This document shows, in pieces, positions 43,927 through 57,335 of a DNA stretch of 60,000 bases. Position numbers and translations under genes: made by a program. This stretch comes from Owenia fusiformis (Eukaryota; Annelida; Polychaeta; Sabellida; Oweniidae). The DNA lies in contig CAIIXF020000008.1 of NCBI GenBank assembly GCA_903813345.2, positions 9,329,278-9,389,277 on the forward strand. The letters run 5' to 3'. How positions within the stretch are numbered: position 1 is the first letter of the stretch; the number at the start of each line of letters is the position of its first letter. The notes under the pieces are model-generated. The model saw only the letters and a program-made list of their open reading frames with translations. It had not been told where the DNA came from and searched no databases.

Positions 43927-45091
43927 TAGACATTGTGGATGTGAAGAGAGCATCAATCTTCTTTGAGGGAGATCAACAGAAAAAGTTTTAAAGGAATTCC
44001 ATTTTTTGAAGATTCCTGATCCAATCCACCTTTTACATGAACCCAATCTGCCTTTTAATCTTTTACCGTAATTCCTCACTTTTGTTATGGAAATGGAACT
44101 TCCAAAATGGTTAAGATCTGCAATTTTAACATGTTCCGTTATGTGAAAATAGAAAGGTATATTAAAACATATGATACTAACACACGTCTTTAATAAATTA
44201 TCAATATTTTTATATTAAGACGTGATGTAACACAGAAAATGTGAAAGCCCCTTCCTTAACTTGTTTGTACCAGTTTCATAAAATGACTACATTTCAATAC
44301 ACAATGTAGAAAATTAATGACCTCAATTGAAATTGATGTATCCAATATTTAGTGCTGTAAGAATCTGTAGAATTCTGACAAAATTAAAAAGGATGTTCAA
44401 TCATGCATGATCTTGCAACAGCTAACAATTTCCAGTATCCATGCATCCTTATCAATGCAGTCAAATATTGTAGACTAGCTAGGTCCCCTTTCATCAATAT
44501 ATCAGATGGTTTAGCCATTACATTACAATGTTGATGGAACCTCAAATGCAAACAGAAATACAATACACTTTCTTAGAGTATCCCATGCTTAAAACTTATT
44601 ATGATCATGATAAATTCACTCAATTTCTATCTTAAATTGGTAAAAATGGTCTGATTTCTAATGTTTCTTAGTACTTTGAAATATTGACTACGTATTTGTT
44701 TGCTTTATTGTTCACTACTCAGCTCAATTTTGAGTTGAAGAACGCTTCCAACATGGCATTTTAGATCTAAGTAAGGCTTATCCCAACATCTGTTTCTATC
44801 TGAAATCATTCATCTGCTGCCAGCAGTTAGCTGTGGAGGTGAATTTGACCTCATATCTTCAGTTTCTAGGTTACATTTATGGTAACAGCCGATACTGAGT
44901 ACAATGTACTGCATACAAGATGGCTAATCTTAATAAATGTTTAGTAAATGTTAGTGTTGTCTTAAAATACCTCCCCTCCTGTTTTATTGCTCAGGTAAAT
45001 TGATAGTTAGGGGGATGAGTTCTTTGGCTTTTACATGAGTTAGAATAATCTCAGTCCTATGAATTATGATGTTCAAAAATTTTATTTTTAG
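43927..45091. other. 5' flank or intron of the CCDC9-like gene
   Basis: AT-rich, no exon or repeat recognised. It ends at a splice acceptor (TTTATTTTTAG at 45081-45091). Confidence 0.4.
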
Positions 45092-45128
45092 AAATAACTA
45101 GAGGTTCTGCTGACTTGACACAGCAGCC

Positions 45129-48100
45129 ATGGCATCCCGGTTCCACCAGGTGAGTATTAATAACTTCTCATATTATATGTTTCTAATACAGGAGAGGTGC
45201 CTTTTTTAAACCTTGGAACATTTGTCTGTTAATTTGTACAATATATCTAGCAGTTCTGTATTATGGGATTAGGAGTTATACAATATTGATTTTGGAAACT
45301 CAATAGATGCTCAGATGCCCCCATCCCCGCCTTATCTTCATGAAACATTGAACTTTTATTATAACCCTTCCCCCATCTTTTGGCAATTGTGGTTACATAT
45401 ATCCAATGTTTTCAGTAGGATCAAACATGACCTTTTACCACCAACATACTGATTAGTTTCATAAAATAATGACACATAACTATTTGACCTACCCCTTTAG
45501 TTGCAAAACTGTATGTTATTGCTGAACATGATATCATTTCCAAACCTGTTATGAGTAAGAGCATTGGGAATGTTACCACATGGATTTAATGTAAGACTAG
45601 CACTACAATATTATATCTGATTCAGGATGCATCTGCTCCCAGCAAAGAGCTGTTCCTGGATATCTTAACTAAAGAAGAGAGAGAAGCCATGTTAACCCAA
45701 AAGATGGAACAAATTAGAAAGAAAAATGATCAACTTAGAAAGAGACATAAGGTAAGGAATTTATTTTTTATTAAAGGATGTAACTATCAAGGGCTTAAAA
45801 AACAGTGAGATGAGTTTTGGAAGAATATCATCAATTAGATTCCTTTTCATCGATTAAATGCAATAAATACGCTTTCACTTTCTAATCAAATGTGAAAATG
45901 CTCTAATAACGAAAGTAGAAGTGTTTGGCCGTTGTTAGGAATTCCCCAAAACAAATGTCACCATGAATGTCTTCATACCATTCAACGCATATTGATGACA
46001 TAATACTTGAAGTCCACTCTTGTTGAAATCCATGTAATGTGACATCATTTCCCTAACAATGATAGCTATGGAGAAACCCCCAAACTGTGAGCGGATTCCC
46101 CAAATTATTTCACATTTATTTACTTGGGTATAATAGCGTATAATGCTTTCAAGAAATAAGCCCAAAAACGGCAATGTTTTTGCATTTAGAATTAAGCGGT
46201 CCCTCATAAGTAGCACTGGATGAAATTTTTCTATTACCAACTCCCAAACTCCCAATGGCTAAATCATTTTTTCAACGCTAATAGATACTGTCCCCTTTTG
46301 GTGAATCAAAGAAACTAGGATATATTGACTAGATTTACTGTCTGTCATACTCATTATACCCCTACGTAACAATATGCAATAATTAACAAGATGATGACAG
46401 ACATATTGTCATGTTATTGTCTTTAATAGTATTATTATCAATACCTGTACTCTGGTGTTACAGGAGGTCCAGGCTGATAAAAAACATGCTGAGCAGAGTG
46501 GTACAGCTGTAAGTCCTGGCCAGTCAGTGACTGAGACTTTGTCACATAGAGAACCCAAATCCCCAAGTGAACATATGAGGGTAAGCTACTATATCAATGT
46601 TGAACACTGGTAATAATCCTTTAGATCAGGCTAATATGGTGAACTGGAAATTGCTGTTTAAAGTGAAGGAAACTCTGGTTGCAACACAAGGGTTACAGCA
46701 TAAATGTTTTATATGATACAGGGTGTCACATTTGAAGATCCGAAGCCGAGGCAAGCTACAGGACGGGGCAAACAACTAGCTAAGATGAAAAAGGAAAAAC
46801 TAAAGGCTCATGTGAGTGTCATTTAAAACCTGAATCATGCATGAGAATGTTAAATCAAGTATTTGATACCAGTTTTCATTGATGCTTTTTGTATTTACCT
46901 GTATTAGATGTGGTTTTAATGCATGACATTTCTGTGTAATTCCTTACCCTTATTCCTTGGAATTCAAACACATTTTGCAATTTGTAACATTTTAGAGTGA
47001 GGAGTTATGAAACATTACCTTAATTTGCATGAAACAAATTCTGTCTTGAAATAACTGTGGGAAGGAATACATATGACATATAGTACTCATAGCTGACTAA
47101 TGTATCCCTAATCTTAGGAGTATGAAAAAACTAGGCAACAACAGAGGGAGCCACTGAATGAGCCACCACAAGAACATTTTGAACCTAGGCGACACTCAGG
47201 AGGGAGTGGTCGTTTCACAGAACACCACCCCAACCCCTATGAGGATCACGTTGGTGAGATCAGGGGGACTCCACCCAGGCGGAAATATGTAAATGCTTTA
47301 TTGCCTAAAGTAGATTAGCCATTCTGGCTCACTGTTCGCCACTATTTGACTAATTTCCGGCATTCATTTTTGAATTAATTAATGAACTTTTGTATTTGAT
47401 GTGATGGAGGATATCTTGCTATTTGTTTTGCCCACCTTTTATCCATTCCATGCCCTACTGTCTGCCACTAAGTATTCACACAGTGGTGAATGGTGAGCCC
47501 ACATGGCGTAAGTGTGACGGCTTCATTATCAAGAGTATGTTTTGGAGAATGAAAATAATTGCTGTCATGTTAGATTGGATTGGTTTTGCTTTGTGTATTG
47601 GTTTTGGAAAATCATCTTTATAAATGTAAAATAGGAAAACTAAACCCCCTCTCTCTTTCTTTTAATGTGTCTAATGTTAAATATAAGGTTTACTCATTAT
47701 ATTTTAAATATGTTGTTATAGCCTTCATTTCTTTAAAACCATTGGCATATGCTATATCTGTATCTGTAACAAATTGTCACACTTTTGTAACCATTGAGCT
47801 GCAACAAGTTGCCAGGTTACTGACATGTTATTCTAAAGCCTTGCTATATCTCTTATTGATAGTGTCAAGTAAAACAATACATTTATATAACTTTATGTAA
47901 TATTAAATATTACTACTGTATTTTAAAGGAGATGAGTGAACAAAGAACACCAGACTCTAGTGAAAGAACACGTGGAGGATTTAGTGCAAGGAAAATGGAG
48001 GCTAACAAACGGAGGGGCGAAAACAGGGGCCCGAGACCTCTCAGTGACTCATATGATGAAATACGTAAGAAGAATGCACAGATGTATGAGGAGGAAATGA

Positions 48101-51100
48101 AAAATGAGGTATGAGAAGTATCACAAGTTATTGTTATGATATGGAAGGGAGTGAAAACCAGTTTAATTTGCAAGAAATTATTGTACTTTATAGTTGTCTT
48201 GAAATAAATTTAAAAGTTTATATTTGGGTTCAAATTCAACAACATTCATATTTCATTATTAACTTTCTGATATTGTTTATTCTTATAATATAAGTTTATT
48301 CTTTTATGAATCCTGGTTTGGACCACCTAACATGCTCATTTGAGATGTGTTCACTTCATTGGGAAACTCATCTCCTCCACAATTGCACTTATTTTGGTGG
48401 CACGCCAAAAATTGTTATATTATCATAAGAACAATCACATTTCACTCATTTGATTGGCCTAATATAATCGTTACTAAGGTAACACAACATGTTGCAAATA
48501 TATATTTTCCAGGGTGGGCCACCTTCAGTGTCTATGGGGTTCTTGAATGACCCAAGCAGGGAAGGTCCCCTGGGGGAGCATAGTAAGGGAGATAGAGGGA
48601 GGCGGCATCCTCGTAACTTTGGCGGAAATGATCCTAGCGGTGTGAAAGAAAGGATGAAACAAGAGCGGGAATACAGGGTGAGAAAAAAAACTGAAAGTTA
48701 TGTTATAAACTATTTGTACAAGTTGGTTTTGCAGTTAAAAACCAAGCTTAACTTGGAAAATCAGATTCATAAAATCTAATACTAAACAATGTTTGAAATG
48801 TAAAGCAATATGGATATTTCTATCTATATTTTAAGAAAGTGGTCAAAAATCAAACTAATGTCAATAAAAAATCAATGTATTGTAGATTTTTACTTAAGCT
48901 TACAATCATAATGCAATATACAATATAATCTCTAAAGCAACTTTTTTTGAAAGTGAAGTTATTCTGTAGGATTCACGTGGAGGGGGTCCCCCGAGAAACA
49001 AAATGGAGATGAGTCTACAAATGACAGGCAAGGAGAGGAGAGAGTATGAGACATGGAAGGCTGAAAGGGACAGGGTAGACCAGGATAGAATAAACAGACA
49101 ACAGAGGGGGGAAGGAACCTGGCGACGAGAGTGGGATAATGAGAAAAAAGAAGAAGAGTAAGTACATGTAGAATGAACACAAATTGATGGACTTGAAATC
49201 TTTGATTATTTCAGAGGTCCTCCTCAGTGAGGTATCTAGTCCTAATGAGAGAATATACAGTGATTAACCAATTGGGGAGATGTTATGGTTTTCCTTTGAT
49301 TTCACTGATGTTTAAGAAAGATACAATTTCTTGGATATCAAGTTTTCAAAAGATGCTTTCAATGGTCTAAACAATTGGTACTTCAGTAAGTTTTCCATTA
49401 TCGTTCTTTGTGGATATAATGTATATATATTGTACTTTATGGATGATGCTTCATATTCATACTTTGAATGACATTTTAGTCTATTCCATTGTGTATTTTA
49501 TAGTTACAACTTTGATAGTTCTGTGGAGCCAGTGAGGAGACCAGGTAAACATTTACTTTTACACCGCTTATCTGAGCAGCATTGTACAGACTCTGAGACT
49601 TCTTCTAGTGATAGCTTTTATAGCTGTAGAGATGAGCCATAAGACTTTTGAAGAGAACTGGATGAATAAATCGTTACATTGGTCATGTTTACAATCTCAA
49701 ATAGATAAAATAAAATGCATATAAGAGAAATGCATAGAATAATGGGCATTGTTAGTATAATGGTGAATGTCCACAGACTTGGTGAGATTATTTCTGATTA
49801 AATAAGACCTTTGTGTCTTGTACGCCGTTACCTCACCCAATTAAATATTTTGGAAGGATGGAAGGGTAAGTCTGACTGTAATTAAACATGATTTTGGACA
49901 ACATCAAAATTTTGACTTAAGTCCTTACCAAGGAATGAATTAAAGAGGCATGACATTGAGAAATATTCTTCTGAAATTCCCAATTGAGTATTTTAGTTAA
50001 TTTTGGGAGAAATTGTTGAGAATAAACATGACCATAGTGATGCTTTGACTTCAGAAAAGATATTCTCTGTATTAAAGTGTAGATATTTAAAAAATCTTGA
50101 AAAGATCTATTTTCCTATGAGAGTTATTTAAAAAGTTAATGTGCCATCATACTGTTAATTTTTTAATACAACTGTTATCATACAATGTGTTTTGAAATAA
50201 TTAGATGGCATGGTTTGCAGTACTTTTTGCTATTGGTGTGCTTTGCTTGAAACATTCATCACTTGCCTTATGATAACTATGCATTGTCTTAGTCTTGCAA
50301 GATTTCTCAACTTCCTCTTCCCCTCTATCTATTTCCCCACTGAGGGTGTCGGTGAAAAGAGGGCACAGTAGCATCACATTTAAGCTCTCAATCCTACGTA
50401 GATTATTCATATTGTAATGCTTAGGAGGAATACTGAGTATTTCAGTGGATATCCAATGTGGAGTCTCAAGTAAATGTAAAGTACTCTAAAACACCTTTCT
50501 AACACATTTGATCCAGTACAGCAGAGTGTTCAGGATACAATGTGTTTGACTTGAGGTGCTTTACAGTGCATTAAAGGTGTCATATCTTGAAGTTGAAAGC
50601 AGAGTGAAATATCTTTGTATATCTGCCACATAAGACATGATATATTGGTGAAAGAGAGCTCGCTGTATCCTTCTACTTGTGCAAGGTCATTCAAAAATAA
50701 GGTGATTTTATTTCATGTAAATTTATTTTTGAAATAATAAACAATGGATGTTATTGAATATTCACCATATTTTTGTTTTACCCATTGTCAACTTCTCTCT
50801 TGTGTGATTGTATTCTCAGACTGTTGCTTATATATTTCATCAACTATAAGACTGCATTTTAGGAAAATCATGTGTATTAGATCTTTCTAAATACTTTTTT
50901 CATGATAAACTGCCCGGTTTTCTGTTTTGGTACAGTTTTCTATAAATCAGAGTTCCAAAGAATGCAGTCTTGTGTTTGATTAATGTGTGGTGGCTGATAT
51001 TTTGTTACACATCAGTATCATGTATCCCATTGTATCCCTAAAGAGAAACCACCCGTCCACTAGAGTCACGCCTTCCCTAGACTTCCCAATCTTTCCAGTG

Positions 51101-54100
51101 TTTACATTTCAGCAATACAAAACCACTTGTCAAACAACAGGAAAGCTTCAGAGTAGGGCTGGCACGGAACGGAATTATTGTCCGAACCGTCCGATTTTAC
51201 CTTCGGAAACGGACTTTCGGACCTACCTTCTCATATTCCGATAATTTTCGGAATTTTTATTTTCCTTTAAGAACATTCACTTTTCGTTATAGCGACACGC
51301 TAACTCGCTATAGCGAACTAGTACTATGAAACGAACTCAATAAATATATATAATTATTAAACATTTTCACTCAGTAAAGTTGATTTATATGTAATGAATA
51401 ATAGAAATAGATAAAGTATGATTGTTTTATATATATTCAGTGCCTATAAGAAAATACAATTATTGTAAGAAAGACAATATACAGTAACAGTTGTATGCCA
51501 AGGTGCCAAGAAGGCAAGGACATTAACATTTTGCCATTAGTTTTGAACATTTATGCCACTTGTTCTGGCAGTTAGATAGTCCTAGTGTTTGTATTTAATA
51601 AACATGATACAACTTATATATAGTACTATATATAGTTGTAAACTGCTGTTCCAATGGTAACATAAATGAGAACTTAAGGGGAGAAGTGGGAACTATTTTA
51701 AATAAGGTCCGAAATTCCGAAAGTTCCGAATTCCAAAGCCAAGTTCCGAATTCTGTTCCGTTCCGATTCCGTTCAGTTCCGTGCCATGCCAGCCCTACTT
51801 CAGAGTGCTCTAGAATAATTAGTGTGACAGTATTTACCGCTATCACTCCCCCTCCCTACCATACACTGGAAATGTATGTTTTGGTAGATCAGTCGTTAAG
51901 TGCCAATTTCAAATATGCTTCGGTTATATATTAGACCTACTTTATTACACTTAAGAGGTTACATCATATAGGCTTCCAATTGTGTTACCTTTGGTTGAAT
52001 CTACCTTTTGAGTACTAGTGTTTTCTGTTTCTGCTTTGTTATTAAAGTAGTTAATCAGAATGGTTAATTTTTGAATGCATATGAAAATGTTTGTGTCTTT
52101 TGTATTTATCTATTATTTTGTTTGAACATTACTAAAATCTCTATCACAAAGTATTCCAAAAGAACAAAGTAGTCCAAAAGAAAAGCACAACTCCTCAAAT
52201 AATTACACAAGTTTTTCTTAAACCACTCATTAGCCCTGTGAAATTATAAATATAGTACCGGAATATACTTTTGAAACCAAAGACTTTCGAAATCCTATTG
52301 AAAATTTTACAAAAACATTGCATTTAGGAGGAATATGAAAAACCTTATCAATAGTAGACCTGAGTGATAAAGCCAATCATCGAAATCAGCTTTTTTTGTG
52401 TTACCGCATGGATCAGTTGAACGCATGGTGTCGGGACTGGTTTGAGGCATGCATCTGACATTAACAAAAAAAGAATTCACAATTGTGAAAATTCACCATC
52501 TGTCTGTATGTCTCAGCTGGGCGTATTGGTAGTGGGAGATTTGATCGCAGCTTACGTGATGAACGTGCTAGAAGTGATCCAAACCCTTTCAAAGACTTTA
52601 AAGGTATTCTCTTACTCTATGATCTTAGAGGATAAGATTGGTAGTATAATATGTGTAGTATTTAATATATTGTTAGTACATGCATTTGTGAATGGAAGTA
52701 CATGTAATTTACCAATAGTTTAGAGCATTTAAGATTTATAGACTATGGATACATGTTTCTAAGCTATGTGGTTCATGAATATGAAATGAAATGTTTAAAA
52801 CTGAATGTCTATGGGCCAAGGTATACATATCAGTTAACTGTTGAATGTGGAATACAATGTACATCATATTAAATGCCATACATAATGGCTGTTTTTTATC
52901 TTCTATTTGCCTGCGTAGTAGTAGTCTAGATGAAGGTAAATAAATGATATGTTTAGCATACTGCCTCAAATCTACATACATTGTATACAGAATGATGTAA
53001 TAAATTAGGTTCAAGGTTCATGTGGGAACATTTTTTCATTTCATTTTTTTTTTTGATAGAAGTATGAGTTTTATTCTAGATAATATGCCAAATCTTGAAA
53101 TATGAGAAAAAACTCAACACTTCGCATACAAGAACAAAACAATGCTAAACATAATTTATTTACTTTACCCTAAGTGTCTAATTAACCTCCACCTATAGAT
53201 CTGAAGCACCTTCTGCACTTCTTGATCAAATGTCACTTGGTTAATAATTTTATGCATAAGCATATAGACATTTTCTAAATTACGCCATTGCAGCCACTTC
53301 ATTCCCATTGAAACAAATGATCTGAGTGACATTTGAAGCAAAATAATTTCCTACCTTATTCTATGTAAAATCTTTTTACCACCCTATCATAAACCTGCAA
53401 AATCCATGCCTTATTGCTAAGCTATCAATTGTATGATAAATATTCTAATAAAAATGTTCAAAAAATAATAGGAAGATATTTTGTAGGTTTTGGTGGTAAA
53501 TTTGGAGACTTTATGCCTGGAGATGACAGCCATAGAGGTCAAGGACGCAGTGACGGATCTCGAGGACGTGGTGATAGTTTGAGGCCCACTCATGGAGATT
53601 CTCCTAGAAATCGTGGTGAACCTTCTAGAAATTATGACGGCCATAGAAACAGGGGGGATGCCTACCATGATCATAGAGGAGATGAGAGAAGTCCAAGAAG
53701 TTTTGGAGATGGTCCTAGAGGTAGAGGAGAAGGTTCAAGGGGTCGAGGAGATAGCTCAAGGGGTCGAGGTGATGGTTCAAGAGGACGTGGTTTAATAAGA
53801 GGTGCTAGAGGTGCTAGTGCTCGTGGTATGAGAGGGGGTAGATTGAGGCCTCGTGGCGGTACAGCTGGAACAGGCAGAACCAGGGCCCATAGTGGTGGTA
53901 GTACAGGAAGTGACGAAGCACGTCACATACAAGATGATGAAAATACACTTGTTATCAGAATAGATAATGAGGCAGGATCAGCTAGGAGGAAAACAAATGA
54001 GAGAGGCAAACCTAGAAGTCCTAGGTCTCCCACATCAAAGCAGGGGAAACCTCGTGGGAAAGAAGGAAAGGATAAAAAGCTAAGAGAATCAAGACCGTTG

Positions 54101-56806
54101 AGATCATCAACCCCTACTAAGGAAAAACACTCTGAAGTCACTGAGGGTGATTCTAAACCAACAAATCCAGATAATGTTGAAGAAGAGAATGCAATCAAGA
54201 TTGACTCAGATATTCAAATTAGTATTAATAGAGCAAGTGGAGAAAGAGAGATTAGGAGCACTAGCAAGGACAAAGAAGATGTTGAGGAGCCAAGAGCTGG
54301 TAGTAGTGATTCTCAGTCAAGAGGCAGTAGTAGTGAAAAAGATTTGAGAGAAGGATCAAATGAAATACGAGCAAGCAATAGTGGGAAAGAATCAAGAGGT
54401 GGAAGTAGTGAGAAAGAGAATTCTGATTATGGTGACCAATATGAAGAATATGAAGAGGAGCACCAAGATGAATGGGAAGATTGTGATGATGATTTCTATG
54501 AGGAAGAAGTTGAGAGTTTGGAAGAGGAGCCACGCCAAGTCCTCCAACTTGATGTACATACTGAAGATGATAGTAGTATGCTGCCTCCAACTACACCAGT
54601 CATGAAGACCCCAACTGGCGTGGTCCATATCCTGGACTGGGCCCAGGCAGTGGAGGACAACAGCTTTGATGCTTCTGGAAGTAGTGTAGAAGCCTCACCT
54701 AGAGAACAGAGAACTCCAGGTGACAGCCCAAGAAACATCAACAAAACTGAGGAAATCCCACTCGAAATTAAAAATGAAACTCCGATTGAATCTCCCAAAG
54801 AACAAACTAGTCAAAATGCTGGTGCTAACGAATCTAAAGTTAAAATTGAAGAAAACGGCAAACAAAATGAAGTCAGTGAGCAAAATGAACAAAACAAAGG
54901 TAAAGTAGAGGATTTGATAGCTAAGAATGACATTTCTTCCATAGTCAGTGATAAGTCTCCTAAAATAGATTCTTCTGAAACTACTTCTGATAACATTGAC
55001 AGTTCTGTAGTCTTAACTAATACTGATATTTCTGAATCTGCTAACATAGATACACCACCTATAGTTCAAAACACAAACCTTGCTAGTTGTGATTTAGATA
55101 AAAAAATTGATATTTGTGAAACATCTGATGGTGCGAGTCAACCAATTGATGATAAAATTGAAATCTCGGAAAAAGTTGTATTGAATGATGCTACACTTGA
55201 AAGATTGAGTAAGCCTAAAGAAAATGCTTTAGATACCTTAGTGAAACCTGTGGAGTTAATTCCAGAGACTGCACTCACTAATGATATTTCTCCAGCTGCT
55301 GAAATTGAAACAAATGATGATTCTTCCAAACCTAAAGATCAGAGCTCGGAGGTAGAATCTGAAAGTCAATCTTGTAATGTACCCAACAGTAATACACTTA
55401 AACAAGTCCCTGAACCCTCTAGTGAAGTCAACTCTGAATCCCCTACTACAGCATCTGAAAGTGAAATTGACAATAACAAGTCAGAGACATCCAATGTTAA
55501 AGTTGAATCAGTGGATACCAAAGATGAATTAAATGAAAGTGAAGTTAATTCAGCAGAAATGAAAATTGAACCTGTCCCTTCAGTTATTCAAGTGATTCCG
55601 CCTGTTGATGAAGGAAAAGTTAGTGACTCTTGCGATAAGGCAATAGATAAAACTGATACTGCTACAATTCCTGATTGTGCACCTTCGAGTGATGTTAACA
55701 TACACCTTAATGATGATATTGATAAACTTAAGGATATTGACTCTTGTAATGTGACATTGGATAAATTTGATAACATTAGTGACTCTGCTGCACCTGACTG
55801 TACATCTGCTAATGATGTGAATGCCACACCTAACACAGACATTAGTATAGATATGTGTGATGATCAATCTGTACCTAACATTGATGTTGTAAATATCTCT
55901 CCTGTTGTTTCCACTGAAACAAACATTAGTATAGATACGTGTGATGATCAGTCTGTACCTAACATTGATACTCCTGTTGTGACTGCTGACTCTTCTGAAA
56001 AGGCTAAACCCACAATTGCTGTAGTTAATGAAGGTAAGATACAATTAGGCTAATTGTATGGTTCTCTAATGAACACAATAAGAACATACTATTTGAAAAT
56101 TCAAAAAGTCAATATTGTTAACAGAGAGTTAAGAAATGTTAATGATCATATAATAAATCTGTTTGCAATACTGTACTCCTGGTTAATCATGCAAGTTTTA
56201 ATTTTGCTAATTTTGAGAAAACACGATTCCGCGGCTATTAAATTTCGCGAGTTTCACAAGTTAAAATCTTATTATTCTCTAAATCCTCAAGCTCTGTAAT
56301 AAAGCAACCTCATGTATAGTAAGTACACCTTCCTAATGTCATCTTTCTCAATTGCACGCTGCACCTTAGTCTCTATTACATGTCATTTTTAGGTTTATTT
56401 ATCTAATAAGCCACTGTAACAGACTATGCAAATGAGTCCCAAGTAATAAAAAAATTGGAAACCCCAAGGATTTTGTTGACAATTTCGCGAAGATTGATAT
56501 TCGTGATTTTGCCACAATTGCTAAAAGCGTGAAACCAAATCGCACTTGAAAAATTACAGTATAACAAATCAAGTGCATTAAAGAATATATTGAATATATT
56601 ATATCATCTTTCAGATCACCACATTCTGTAATCCATAAGTATAACTAAGAAACTCTTGTTTCCTTCTTGGGGATTTGCTACTACTTTGAATCACTATTTT
56701 TTCCCCTGTTTAATATATTTCAATAACTTCACATGTTTTATAATATAGTATTTTGTATTTAGATCCTACAGACAACACCGAAACAACAGAAAACACCAGT
56801 TCATAG
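45129..56806 (+). CDS. CCDC9: CCDC9-like coiled-coil, RG-rich protein
   Basis: Twelve coding exons join in phase: 45129-45149, 45626-45751, 46464-46580, 46722-46811, 47118-47288, 47929-48108, 48513-48677, 48970-49157, 49504-49544, 52517-52603, 53487-56033 and 56763-56806 (1258 aa). The N-terminal helix (LTQKMEQIRKKNDQLRKRHK) matches the coiled coil that opens CCDC9 proteins. Residues of about 290-352 hold the most conserved block: MSLQMTGKERREYETWKAER then DRVDQDRINRQQ and GTWRREWDNEK, close to human CCDC9. The 2.5-kb eleventh exon encodes an RGG/SRGRGD-rich region, an acidic block (EEEHQDEWEDCDDDFYEEEV) like the human EDEEWEDISED segment, and a long acidic disordered tail. Human CCDC9 has been linked to the exon junction complex and RNA binding, so a nuclear mRNA role is inferred. 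CCDC9 and CCDC9B are not separable here. The 5' exon starts at 45092. Confidence 0.85.
51154..51797. mobile_element. hAT MITE with perfect 8-bp duplication
   Basis: Ends TAGGGCTGGCACGGAACGG and, in reverse complement, TAGGGCTGGCATGGCACGGA. CTTCAGAG is duplicated at 51146-51153 and 51798-51805. Subterminal regions repeat TTCCG-type motifs (CCGAAATTCCGAAAGTTCCG). Lies in the large intron between exons 9 and 10 of the CCDC9-like gene. Confidence 0.92.
53560..53870 (+). repeat. Coding RG-rich repeat
   Basis: Degenerate 24-bp units (GGTTCAAGGGGTCGAGGAGA type) encode SRGRGD/E repeats in exon 11 of the CCDC9-like gene. Such RGG tracts commonly bind RNA. Confidence 0.8.
55825..55975 (+). repeat. In-frame duplication in the acidic tail
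   Basis: Two copies of a segment encoding (T)NISID(T/M)CDDQSVPNID, separated by about 80 bp, in exon 11 of the CCDC9-like gene: a recent partial duplication. Confidence 0.75.
56168..56562. mobile_element. Possible TA-flanked MITE in last coding intron
   Basis: ACTGTACTCCTGG near 56171 and AAAAATTACAGTA near 56550 are weakly inverted, and both sides contain ATTTCGCGA / TTTCGCGA motifs in opposite surroundings. Boundaries are uncertain. Confidence 0.3.
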
Positions 56807-57335
56807 GGGTCAAATCTTGGGTATGTACTACTGGAAATTTCTAAATCAAATCTTCTGAATATCCAATTACCATTGTTGATCACACAGTGTAGTGTTTCCT
56901 TTACATGATTGTACACAGGAATGAGGATTTTTTATGTAGACCTCTAATCCTATATTGTTATCTATATTTAGTGCCACGCCCAATCATATGAGAACACCAT
57001 TTTGGCAATGGAAAGTGGTAGCTTAGCTTCACAAAAGACTGCAGTCATCAATTTAGATAGAGATTTTAATAACATGAAACTTTTTCTTTGCAGGAAGGAC
57101 CTACATCATAAAGTACAATGCAGTATGCCATTAAATATACAATGTTTATACAAAACACTGGTATATGGATGAGGCGATCTCTTATCATTCTGAATTAGAA
57201 ATCCGACAAGAATGTAGACTGTTGTCATAATCAGTATGTTGAAACCATAGAATCAAAACAAATTGCTACCTTAGTGGAAGAATAGGAAAAGGCCTAACTA
57301 GAATTGGTGCCAATGAAGTGTTCAGACTGAATAAA
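56807..57335 (+). other. 3' UTR of the CCDC9-like gene, probably spliced
   Basis: A donor (TTGG|GTATGT near 56820) and an acceptor (TTTTTCTTTGCAG ending at 57093) suggest a 3' UTR intron. AATAAA at 57330-57335 is a candidate cleavage signal. Longer 3' UTR forms are possible. Confidence 0.45.

Noticed and set aside
53923-56044. Several antisense frames opposite the large CCDC9-like exon
   Set aside because: They reflect the low-complexity codon use of the coding strand and have no start context or domains.
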